Assembly: GCA_037576195.1 (NCBI GenBank)
Contig: CM075101.1
Location: 24,490,001-24,554,000 of the forward strand
Reading direction: 5' to 3'
Length of the DNA stretch: 64,000 nucleotides
Source: Phytoseiulus persimilis
Lineage: Eukaryota; Arthropoda; Arachnida; Mesostigmata; Phytoseiidae
Positions 49,001 through 59,865 of the stretch are shown piece after piece; the first letter of the stretch is position 1; the number at the start of each line of letters is the position of its first letter. The position numbers and the translations under genes were made by a program. The notes beneath the pieces were generated by a model. The model worked only from the letters and a program-made list of their open reading frames with translations, was not told the origin of the DNA and did not search any database.

Positions 49001-49240
49001 CCGGTTCTGAGCAACCTGGAACCAGTGATAGCTTTTCAAAAGCGACTCCGAGAAACCTGGAACCGGTTCTGGGTTTTCAGAGCCGGTTCTTAATTCTCAG
49101 AATCGAGCAACCTGGAAGCATTTCCGGTTTCTGAGAACCGGTTCTGGGCATCCTAAAACCGGTTCCGGATTCCGAGAACCGCTCCTGAACGTAACAAAAC
49201 CGATTCCGGGAGTTCGTTATCGGTCCCGCATCCGGTTTTA
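49001..49240. promoter_or_regulatory. Cluster of AACCGGTT-type sites, possible Grainyhead/CP2-family enhancer or degenerate satellite
   Basis: Seven CCGGTT words in 240 bp (49001, 49063, 49083, 49124, 49138, 49159, 49232), three of them the full palindrome AACCGGTT (49061-49068, 49136-49143, 49157-49164). An 8-base palindrome is expected about once per 65 kb. The sites are set in imperfect 25-35 bp units with phrases such as CCTGGAACC and TTCTGGG, so a decayed tandem repeat is an alternative origin. AACCGGTT is the core bound by Grainyhead/CP2 factors. Confidence 0.45.
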
Positions 49241-51914
49241 GGAAGCTGTTTTCGACTTCTGCAAAGTGGTCCTCCGAACAGATCATTTAGTCCCGCAGCC
49301 CCCTATGAGATGTTCCAAGGCTGAACGTAGACATCTACGACGATTGCTATGGATGAGCTCGATCTTTGGGCGGAAAAAACAACAAGCGGTTCAACCAAAG
49401 GTTGAATCGGAGCGGGGAGATGCGGGGTTCCCGTCGCCAGAACGTCGGACAGAGAAGATTTGAGGCTAAACAGTGATCAACTGGTGACAGATGCACAATT
49501 ATTCTCTTCATGGCGGTTTCTGATCAGAGTCTTCAAATTTGATTCGCGGAACACGACTCTCACAACCTGGAGTTGTTCGTGATCGAGGGTGGGCATTTTT
49601 CTTCAGTTTTTGGGGGCGAATATTTGCTCGAAGACACATCTACCCTCCTTAGAGTGCTGGATTTCCAAAATGGATCATCTGAATGAGATGTCGATCGGGA
49701 ATATCCGAGCTGCGAAATCTCGAACCAGGATATCTATCGGCCCGGGAAACCAAGCATCGAATCGTTCCTTGCTTAAGAGCTGTGGTTCCCGGACTTTTCT
49801 TTTCTCGCAGCTCCTACGGATGCGGTCCGCGCGCAGATATCTCGCAAGAGGCCTACAGCACCCATCCTCATGACCGACGCTGTAGTGGAATTCACGCAGA
49901 CTCGAGAACGCAAAGAGTGTTGTCGTCGGTGAGGAAAAGTAATTTTTCCATTATGGATGTACTTAGAGGAGTGTCGTGAACGTTGCGGGCGATCGGGACC
50001 GCACTCCGCGTAGTTCTCTTCTCAAGGGCATGTTAATAATTCAATCATCTATTAGATTCCACCGTCGAATCGCTGCATTCCAACTCGCCGTTTTGCTCCT
50101 GGCGCTCATCACACTGCGGAAGACCGCGCTTTTCGGGGTATCCGATAATCCCCGCCAGTCTCCATGATGAGGGAATCATCTTCTTCGTCATGGACTCACG
50201 GTCTTATGGAAGATGGTTTCCATATTCATCGGAAAAGCTTTCTTCGGAGTTTCTGCTCCTTGTCCTGCTTTCCGGCGGATACCGTTTTCGAAGTCGTCCG
50301 CCGCCGCCGGTGGCAGCGCTGGATTTGAGTCAAGTGAATCTGGTTCGGGGATCTGAGATTGCGGTTGGATTGGGGTCGAAGGTATTCCCAAATACTCCGT
50401 GGAGATTATCCGCGCTGAGGCAGGGCAACTGATCCCTGGCTCGAGGAACTTCGGACGAGACCACGAAGGCTGATGGGTCAGCCCTCTGTAATGTCTGCGA
50501 AACCAAAATTTTCTGCGGAAGGCAATTTGAGAACCATGCGTCGAAAGGAATTCACCTATGTTGCATCGATGCCCCCGATTTTATCTGATGCGCCCTCCTC
50601 TGTGATTCGACAGGTGTTCATCCGATGGTTCCCTAAGTGGGACTTTTTCTCCATACCAGACTCCAGTACTGGTTGAAACGTGGCAGTCACTGGCTCAAAG
50701 CAAGATGCCTGGCGGCCCTGGGTTCCGTAAGTGCATCAACCCTCTCGCCACAGCATAATCGTCGAGCGACGAGAGATGAGAGTCCCGTCGCCGAGTCCCC
50801 GGCAGCATTCGAGAGAGCGAACGAGAGTTTCGAGGGCTGTATCTAGAGGTCGCAGAAATTCACGAGTACAGACCCGAGCTCGAGATCTCGGACTTCGGGC
50901 TAGGAACAACCGAAATCGGCTGCTGACTCTCGTTTTTGAGGATCACAGGCACCCAACCAGGGACAACCGACAGTCGATTGTCCATCGATCGAGTTCGCCA
51001 ATTGGAGGAAAAGCGCATACCTCAGCCATGAAGAATGGAAAGGAAGCGGAAGATTTCCCCGAAACGGCGAGCTACCCTGGGCCATACCAAGCGAGTGCCG
51101 GTGCTCGTTGGGAGTCTCGGGAGACACGCTTCCGTTCGGTTCCCAGCGCCAAATGACGGCTGAGATCCAGAAGCACAGTATACATAGAACCGTACTCACA
51201 AGGCCATCCCGGAAGCGTGACCTGAGTTAGGAGTCCGGCTCTTCTTCTTAGGAAAAAGTAACGGAGGATCGTCTTCACGAAACTAGGACAGGGGGAGGAC
51301 GATGAGATTCGAGCTTGTGATCGCTGGTCCTCATTGCCAAACGTCTTTCGAAAAATACTTGGATGTCAACTCTCTCCTTCTCACCACAATCACGGATATT
51401 ACAAAGAATGCCTCTCGAGTGAAGGAGGGCAAACTTCTGGAGTTGAATAAGCTTCGTTTTTGAATTTGTTCCAACCACTCAAAGCTTCTCTGTAGAGGGA
51501 TTCGGAGCGACAAATGTCAAACCCAGTCACGCTCCCTACATGGACCCTTGAATGCGGTACATACTAGCATATGTGCAGTCCGCGAACCAGTTCTGGAAAT
51601 CCTGTGGGTCATACATTCAGAGATCCCTTGATGCCGGACCTTCTCGCTACCGGAGCGACGGTCGGAAACATTTTGAGGAGACCGGGAGAGCGCTGATACG
51701 CTTTTCATAGCTCTTCCCGAAGCGGTAACACCGATGTTCCTCAGTTTCGGAGTCGATAAATGGACGCCGCAAGATTGCACGCCGCGGAAGTTTCGATGTG
51801 ATCGGGGACTACACTCGATCGTTTATCTTAAGGAAAACAAATACTGTTCCTGCGGAGTACACACCGCCAACCACTATCTATGTCTTCAGAACACACTCGT
51901 TACGTTGTATTGAG
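49241..51914. other. No identified gene
   Basis: Sequence between the AACCGGTT cluster and the 3' end of the FAS1 gene. Only short frames without splice or poly(A) support. Confidence 0.4.
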
Positions 51915-51930
51915 AACAATCTGCTGCAGG

Positions 51931-51936
51931 TTTATT
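51931..51936 (-). terminator. Poly(A) signal of the FAS1 gene
   Basis: AATAAA on the minus strand, about 130 nt after the TGA at 52068-52070. It predicts a single terminal exon with a 3' UTR of roughly 150 nt ending near 51915. Confidence 0.7.
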
Positions 51937-52067
51937 CGGAGGGTCACCTTGCTTTGAGAAACGAGACAATCCAGCTCCGAGAACAGAAAAAGTGGGCCTC
52001 TCAACGGGATCGATCCGGATGGGAGGGAGTTCCAGGCGGAGAAACTTGACCCTGCCGTCGTGGAGAA

Positions 52068-55000
52068 TCAAAGCTGTTTCGTCTTTTCTGCCCCGCGTTT
52101 CTGCGTATTGATTTTCTCCATTCCGCTCCTTCCAGGCTTCACGAGCATTTTATCTACTCTATGCAAAAGACCATCCGCGAAGAGGTCATCCGCCTCGACG
52201 ATCTTCGCTCCATTGACACTGAAAGCGTTGGCCTTGCTCATCACTCGGAGGGGCTGTTTGCTCTCAGACGTGAACAGATACGTGGAGTTCGGAGTCATCG
52301 TTCTGAGAGGGATATCGTCATGTACAATGTGACCCCTGATGAACTGGAAGGGTGGACGCAGTTAGTCAACCGAATAGGATCGAGCACTGTGGTCAACATT
52401 CCTTTGATGAAACGTCGCAGTCCCTCCACCAGTTCCTGTTTCTGAGAATGGCAAGTCTGATCCGTAATGGGGGAATTCGTGGTGCGAGATACGATACTGC
52501 GCCGCACAGGAATCGTAGCCTCTTGTTTGGATGAAAAACTGATAATGGTCACGGATAAGCGAGTAAAGGGTCGCAGATCGAGTCGTGAAAATGCCTTGCT
52601 CCTTTCCCCGCGCCGCGCGCCTCAACGGTCCCGATTGTTCAGATTGGCAACATGCGCATGATTCAGGGGGATGTGGAGGAGCCTCACCTGTTCGAGCTTC
52701 TCGGGAGTGGGTAAATCTACGACTTCGTCGAAACCCTCGAATGCTCTGTCTTCCGGCGCGAAAATCGTCACAGTCGAGTTAGCTTTCGATAGTTGCTCCA
52801 GCTCGTCCATGACGGCACGGGTTCGCCGCATTAGTTCCTCGAACCTCCTGAGAATTCGATGCTGATCAACCACTACTGGGGGACTATATATCTGCATAGT
52901 GACTTGTGCCGCAGGCGGCAGGACGAGAATCGGAACATTCGAGGAAGTGTCGAGACCGCATTTTGGTGCGGTCTTGGCAACGGGAAGTTAGGGAGGTGAG
53001 AATTCTTGTCTTCCTCAGCTTTTCAGGAGGTCAACAGGGAGCATTTTCGAGGGGAGAGAAGGATGTTGGCTTACCCGCTCCGATCATCTCTGTCGAGCCA
53101 TTCCACGAAATGGGTTCTTCGAGGACTGAGTGCGCGATCAATGACGTGCAGGATGCCGTTTGAACCTTTGATGTCGGCATCAATAATCTTCGCCAAATCC
53201 ACGCCATACCACTGAGAAGAGAGAAACGTTGTTGAAGCCAATGGGCTGGGATTGTATCCGTCAACTCCCGGGGATGAGCAGGAGCGTTCGGACCTCTCAT
53301 TTGGTCTTATTAGCAGGGGGGGGGAGAAAACCCCGCATCTCAGATAGAGAAAGAAACTCAGTATTGTTAAGGTAACTCCTAGGTACTCACTTTGCGCGCA
53401 ACTTTCATTCTGAGTGTAGAATATTGCTCGAAAGAATATAAGGGATTGCCGTCGACGAACTCGGAAGTTGAGACGGATTTTCCGTACACGATATGATTGT
53501 AGACGAAATCGCGGGTCACAAGGCGGTGCAGCGAGTTGTCATCCATTCCGCTGAGGTCGAGTCGACCCCACCTGTCAGTATACACCAAGATTACGCTTCT
53601 TCACTCACTATTCTCACTTGAAGCCCCAGACATCCCATCGAAGGCCCATCCGAGAAGAGTACTAGGAAATAAGGGCGCCGAATAAGATCCGTTCTAGTCC
53701 TAGAGGATCAGTGGCGCTCGGCGGCATCTATGTCAGGAGACAAGGAAACACAAGATAAGGGCGACGATTCGATGAGCACGTGGCAGTATTTTTTTTTTCC
53801 GCTGGCCAGATAGCATCGGAGACGAGGAAACTTTCCGGCCGGTCGCGATTGTATCGAGCAGAAGGTTTTGGTCTGTTGGTCCTAGGAGTCGCTACCATGA
53901 GAGTCGAACGGGTACTTGTCGACGTGCTGACTGTCGGATAAAACCAGGAACTGGTGCTTTTCTTCTGGAAGCCCGAGTTAGTTCCTAAAATATTAGAACA
54001 CCGAATCGAGATGGAGATTCGTCTCCACACACGAGTTCGAGCAGAATCGGGAGGACACTCACCACCTGATGGCTTCATTGTCGGGAGCGAACACCGTTAC
54101 GGTCGAATCTTTGAGATACTGTTCCAAGCCGTAGTGACGAACAAAGCGGGCGAAGATGGACAGATCCTCGCGGGACATCAAATCCCACACTGTTTTAACT
54201 ATTGATGGAAAATTATTCGTTATCCGTGGGGAACCCTCGATCAGGATCCAGTCGAACGCTCGGTTACGTCGTTGAACTCCTAGTTCTTTGTCCTGACGAA
54301 TAACAGCTGGACTCACCCGGGTTGGGTACCAACACCTTATCCACAGCTGAGAGGAAGCCGTTGTTCGCGAAACGATAATCTTGGAGGAAACGACTCTCGC
54401 GGCCGTTGACAGTTACGCCAGTACCGTCGCAGCCGATTGTGATTTTCGCACCTCCCACAGTGCGGACGCTGTGCCGTTCCACCACAGCCGGAGAGCACAT
54501 GGACTGCGGCACGATGTGCAACTGCAGTAGCTCTGGGGGGAAAAATGGAATTCTCGGTGTAAATTGGAGCTGGAGTAGAGGCGAGCATGGTTTCGATTGA
54601 ACATTGATCGCGTGGGGTGGGGGAAACGATCGCGGGAGCCACAACGATGGCGATTTTCTCACGCTTGCTCAAGGTGTGATCGTTCTGGATGCGCTGGTAT
54701 TCGGCTGGATCCAGCGCGGCGAAAGCTTCGTTCGTGGGCGCCATTAGAGTCACGGTCCTGTAGGGGTCTCTCAAAAGGTCGTATACGTCTGGAACTCCCG
54801 ACACTAGGCGGTACAGCTCCGTAAATCGATGATCATTGCTGACGACATTCAACAGAGTCGTGTCTTGAGTCTCAGGGGGATCGAGTACAGCGTCGATAAC
54901 ATGTACAACACCGTTGGTGGCTCTGTGGTCCCTCCGGGTTATCAAATGACAATTAACTGTGTTGATCTGGAAGATGAAACCTGTGGGTAAGTGGATCCAT

Positions 55001-56242
55001 CTTTCGTCAGATGAAGAACAAAAACACGACACACTCCCGGATTGGCGAGCTCCCGACGTATTGCGACGGCTACTGCTCTCTACACCACCGATGAACCGTG
55101 GCGGATCCCACCCAGAGCCGGCTTTCTTTGCTATTATCGGAGCACGAAGATTCCCGGAAGATTCTCGCTCGCGTATCAACATAAATTCGTTCTGCTAGGT
55201 ACCTGATTCGAGAATCGTGAGATTTTCAATGGAGTGTGATATCCGTCAAGGGTCTTGAAGCCCGAATCCCCTTCAGGGAGATCCTTGACATAGACTCGTT
55301 TCTGAATCACATGGTAGAGCAAGTTTCTATGCAGGTTGCTCTCGAATGCGTAACGCTTATCTGTCGTAAGACTCCGGACAGCTTCGTCTGATGGAGCGAA
55401 GATCGTCACTGTCCCTTCGTTGGCCGCCCGATTGAGGACATCGAGCGCCGATGGTGTTCGCTTGAGGTAGCTGCAATACGTTGAGCAGTTGAGTTCACAA
55501 GTTCTCTAACTGACGCAACCTCAGGCGGTATCGGCGATGCGAGAAACTCACTCTACAAATAAACTCGCCCCCATACTGCTCGTAGTCTTGAGCACGTCTT
55601 TCAGCGCAAGAACTGCGGAGCAGTCCGTACTGCCGTAGACGGTCGAGTAGCCTTCGCAGCATTCGTAGTGGACCTGACTGAGGATCGAATCAGAGGTGAG
55701 GTGTTACGGTTAGCGAGCAAAGACAAGTCGAGTTTCCGCGGAACGAATGAACATCTCGGGTAGCGAACCAACGACTCTGAATCGATAAGCGAGATCAGAA
55801 TTGGCTCTTCTGGAGCGCTACCTGAGTAAGCCAAAACGTTCGCAAGAAATATGAATTGATCTGCACCTTAAAAATACCGTGAAAACTCACGTCGAAAATC
55901 CGCATACGTCGCGATGGAGCCAGTTAGTCGAGTCCGTATGGAAAGTTCTTCCCAATCGCGGAACGTACTCAACAGCACACATATTCGATCTACATGGATT
56001 TCGTCAGGAGCAGCTCATTCATTTTTGCAACGCCTCAAATAGGTTTGGGAAACAGGAATTCGGAGATGATTCTCCCTAAAGGAGCCTCAAAGAGCTTACC
56101 CTGCTTTTTTGGTGTATGCGTATGAGTCTACGGGAACTCGAACCAGAGTTGCGTTTCTGGGACCATGTAGCCTGCGGAGAACATATCGTCTCCGGGCGCC
56201 TTGGGCACAAAGAATTCCCACCAGCACTATGAAGAGCCTCAT
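52068..56242 (-). CDS. TGFBI/periostin-like secreted matrix protein with EMI-like segment and four FAS1 domains (11 exons, complete)
   Basis: Spliced CDS, complement of 56100-56242, 55891-55989, 55552-55677, 55203-55470, 54663-54966, 54317-54532, 54063-54198, 53391-53571, 53075-53211, 52688-52847, 52068-52343: 2046 nt, 681 residues. Every intron is GT-AG and every phase agrees. The start is the first ATG after a TATA promoter and opens a signal peptide (MRLFIVLVGILCAQG). Exons 2-3 carry a Cys-rich EMI-like part (NMCAV, VCGFST, YECCEGY) aligned as in TGFBI/periostin. Four FAS1 domains follow at roughly residues 98-240, 245-383, 386-519 and 525-660. They show the family motifs TIFAPSDEA, TLMAPTNEA, TVFAPDNEA, TIFAPEDRA, and NGVVHVID, NGFLSAVD, NGILHVID before each domain end. 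The protein ends in a short basic tail with no hydrophobic GPI signal, so it is probably secreted into the extracellular matrix. Length matches vertebrate TGFBI closely; arthropod midline fasciclin is the likely orthologue. No RGD motif was seen. Confidence 0.93.
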
Positions 56243-56271
56243 CCTGACGTCTCCGCGGAATGCCGAGAGTG

Positions 56272-56311
56272 AGCTGATAATGGCTTCTCATCATATGGAA
56301 GCCTTTATATA
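56272..56311 (-). promoter_or_regulatory. Core promoter of the FAS1 gene
   Basis: Read on the minus strand, TATATAAAG lies at 56311-56303. An initiator-like TCAGCT follows near 56276, about 30 bp downstream. The first ATG (56242-56240) is some 35 nt further on, giving a short leader. The spacing is that expected for a focused arthropod TATA/Inr promoter. The transcription start itself is inferred. Confidence 0.75.
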
Positions 56312-59300
56312 GTCCCATCTCCGAGCCGTTATGACCTTCAATGATTTTTAGACAAAACGTCAGCGGTTAACGTTTTCGCAACGACGCACTCGAAGCTTTG
56401 CCCAACAAAAACTCCTGGCGGGCCTCGCTTGGCGGCCATGAGAGATACGAGAATGGAAAGATAGAAACAAATATGGAAATCCGGCACCGAGAATAATTGG
56501 TGAGGTCTCAGAGCTTTCAATTGGGAGCTCTAGAGTCGGCTTGGGCAGAATTTCGTGGGAGAATGTGATGGACTTTAGCGTGCAACCGACTCGGCTCTCC
56601 ACACACAAGGGGCCGCGGCCCATGTGTCGAAAGTCGCTGAACTGTAGGATTTGGCTCGTACCACTCGTCCTCGGAGACACTGGGGTTAGGTACGAAATTT
56701 TCGGTCGATCAAGTCTGAGCCAGTTGTGAGTCCAATTGTTGTCGGCTCGTGAGATGGTGTTCGATATCACGGCATTGGGTTGGACGGTCAGGCTGGGTTC
56801 ACGAAGGGTGTTCCCTGGGCATTCAGATCGAATCCATAATCACATACTCCTTGTCTGACTCTCAGCTGTTCCGATTGAGCAAACATTTTTTTTGCCATCC
56901 GGAGAAATATCGACGTTTCACTGAAGCCTGCAGGTCGAGTCCAGCGATCCCTCCCGGGAATCGACTAGTTATCCAAAGCACGTGCTCTGGTCCCTGCGAT
57001 CGATCTATCCCGGAGACATATACGTTCTCATTCAGAGCATCTCGTTCTCGAATTCTTTCCGCGAGTCTGTTTCCCTTTTCTCGGATACGAAAGATTCGAA
57101 GAAATATCCAGGTGATACTTCCCACCCAAAGCTACCTGGAATGTTCCAGTGCTTGCCGATCTTTCGCTCGTTATACGCGCTTCAGGTTGTGCGACGGGCG
57201 ATCCCTGAGCGACTGTGTATAGGATAGATCTTGCAATTAATCGGCCAAATGGAAAACAGTTAGAGTTCCCGCCACAATTGAATTCCTGTTGCTCATTTTC
57301 CCCGCAATCTGGAAGGTGCATCGGGATCAATCTGTGAGGCTCGCTATGGCGAAAGGAAAATTCTCCGTTTCGCGTTGGAGGAATCCAAGGGAGGTCAAAT
57401 GCTGATAAGATTGAGAGAACATCTGACCAGGCAGGTTTGACCAACCATGAGCAGGTTTTTGACAGCCGTCGGTAAAGAAGCCTGGGAAGAAGTTTGAATC
57501 AGCGTAGCACGCTCCGCGTCAAAGCTGAGTCAATCAGAGCCGGGATGGATGGGAAGGAGAGAGGGGATCGGGCTCAACACGCAACGTTTATTGTGAAGCC
57601 AGACGATATCCATGGGGAACGTTGTTCAGGACTGCTCCGAGAGATGAATAGACGAATAATCTTTTGATTCCGGATCCTTACTCAGACTTCCGAATGTTTG
57701 CTCTCATAAGTTCAGCGGAAACCACCAGTCGAACTCCGAAGTGTCTTGGAGCTCCTAACTCGAATGTTTCAATGTAATCCTATCAGAAGTGATACAATTT
57801 CTGTCATGGCGCACGAAGTTTATGATTCAGGGCTCGAAGACGAGGGCGATATCGCTTCTTGTAGAATCACATTGGAGTTCCAAAGTTGAAGCCTACAAGG
57901 ATTTGACTCATTATTTACACTAACAGAAGGAGTTCCGCTGACGGAAGCAGGTGAGAAGGTTCGTTTACTGCCCTTTCCTCTGAATATCTCAATCACAATC
58001 GATCTTCGATGGGAGAGAAGAGGGCTTCCGGCCCCTCGCTTGTCGAAGCCCTGGAACCTTGGAGCGGTCACTCTCGATGGTCTCAAGCAGAGAGAGATGA
58101 TGCCAACGTGTCTCGGTAATTTTCGCGCGGGTATCAGTGCAGTTAACTAGAAAATGATATTTTCATATTCGAAAATCCTCCAACGAAGTAAGCACGGTTT
58201 TTGGCTATGTCACAACCTTTGTTCGTTGGCTTTATCATGCGTGGATCCGGTGGAGTATTCTTGAGTATGAAGTGATCTCTTCGCCTAAACCTTTCCAGCC
58301 TGAAATAATTTCCATGCACGGCTCATAGTGCGAAATGGCAGAGCTAGGTAGCTGAAAGCTCCGAAATCATGAGAGCGTCTGCTCGAGAATCTCTCGATAT
58401 CTCCCGCCCAGCTCTGTGAGCAATTGATGGAAGCTGGGAGCTTCATCAGTCTTGAATTCTCCCCGAGTCATGGGATACTCTCCTGAAGTGCACCGTCGGA
58501 AACTTCTGAAACAGCGCGAGCGAACGGGAGAAACGAGAAGACGGTCGGATTTCAGAGCGGCGAGAGGGGAATCGTAGCCGCGACCCTCGATGGAACCCAG
58601 GAGTTACCGGTTTCAGGCAGGTTCAGGTTAGCAGTCTTTCGGGCAGCCACCTGTTGAACGGACACGCACGTTGCGCTGTTGGTGCGGGCACCCATGCCTA
58701 GTTTCCCGCGTTGAGCTCTCGTTTCTGCTGTTTCGACGAAGAACTCCTAGATGGCGCTCCGGTAGTCAGTCGAACAAACTTGGCGGCCGCAAGGAAGATC
58801 AGAACTAAGCAAGGCGTCGGAGAGGTCTCATCAGCCCGCCGCCGACCTGCTGGCAGCATTGCTCCCATTTTCTACATCTGCTAGTGTCTATCCTTGATTC
58901 GAATGCTTACGATTGCTGTGATAGTGCGCTTTTGACGCTGACTACAGTCCGGCCCAAGTGCACTGAGTGACTCACATGGAGTGATGCCAGATGATCGACA
59001 GCAGAACTAAGTTTTCGATACAAAACAAAAATGTCACCGGATAAGTGAACAAGCTCTACAACAAACTATGATTTGGGATACCTAAGTGTTGTCGGCAGCT
59101 GCCACCCGTTCGTGTAGTGTATGTGTGTGAGATTGAGATTGTTACGGCCGCAGCTGCTGTACATATGTATATAGAAAGATGCAGAGGCAACGAGGACCTT
59201 CATCATCGATACCGGTGAGCATTTCGGTTGTTTTATTTCTCCGCTGACAGCGGGTCAGATTCCTCCAGAACATTCAGTTTCGGTGGGGTGGCAAGGTTTC

Positions 59301-59511
59301 GAAGCTGACAACTCCTTCGATCGACGTCGAGAGCGATCCTGGAAGGAACGTCCCAAATTCTTGTGCAAGCGTGCTAGAAGAGCCGGGAATAACGACGGCG
59401 AGGATTTGTTTACATCGCTATTCGGCTTTCGCATATTCTAGTCTGGGAACGTGTGCCGTTGTGGAGGCGGAAGAATACCGAGGGCATTCTGCAGGGAACC
59501 TCAAATCATAG
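56312..59511. other. No identified gene; upstream region of the FAS1 gene
   Basis: A minus frame at 56862-57125 (ALNENVYVSGIDRSQGPEH) is coding-like but unbounded. 57445-59450 has almost no open frame and may hold regulatory or intronic sequence. A possible plus-strand mini-exon (MQRQRGPSSSIP then GTGAGC) lies at 59179-59214. Confidence 0.35.
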
Positions 59512-59634
59512 ACGCGAGACTCCACAAGTTGTCGAATCCCGAGTTGTTTTGCGGCTCTATGCGGGTATAGCGGTGTTTTGGTCGTCGACGGAGGCTGGAC
59601 AGAAAGGAAGAAACAACAATCATGGGAGCAGGTT

Positions 59635-59820
59635 ATGGCCAACGAAGACGATCCGCCGAAACTTCCAGGTACAAACGTTCGGTTGGGAACGCTTCGCTTT
59701 CGGGAAGTTGTTGGCGCAACAAACGGGCTGCAGAAGGCAAAGATGCTGTGGATCTGCGGCCGGAGTGGGGAACAGCTAGGGGCCTTGTTTGGTTGGCTCT
59801 GTGAATGTGTGCTTGTTTGA
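59635..59820 (+). CDS. Candidate small ORF or exon (61 aa from ATG)
   Basis: ATG (GGTTATGGCC) opens MANEDDPPKLPGTNVRLG and continues through KMLWICGRSGEQLGALFGW to TGA. The frame is open upstream to 59512, giving a Cys-rich stretch (STSCRIPSC, ALCGYSG). A weak donor (CAG|GTACAA) follows the 11th codon, so only the first part may be coding. It ends at a GAGC/GAGT simple repeat. Nothing recognised. Confidence 0.25.
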   Translation: MANEDDPPKLPGTNVRLGTLRFREVVGATNGLQKAKMLWICGRSGEQLGALFGWLCECVLV

Positions 59821-59865
59821 GTGAGCGAGCGAGTGAGCGAGCGAGCCAGCTAGCCAGCCCCCGCC
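59817..59865 (+). repeat. GAGC/GAGT/CAGC tetranucleotide simple repeat
   Basis: Imperfect tetramer array (GAGTGAGCGAGCGAGTGAGC and on into CAGCTAGCCAGCC). Short relatives of the same CTCG/GAGC type occur near 43100, 61510 and 62185. Confidence 0.7.
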
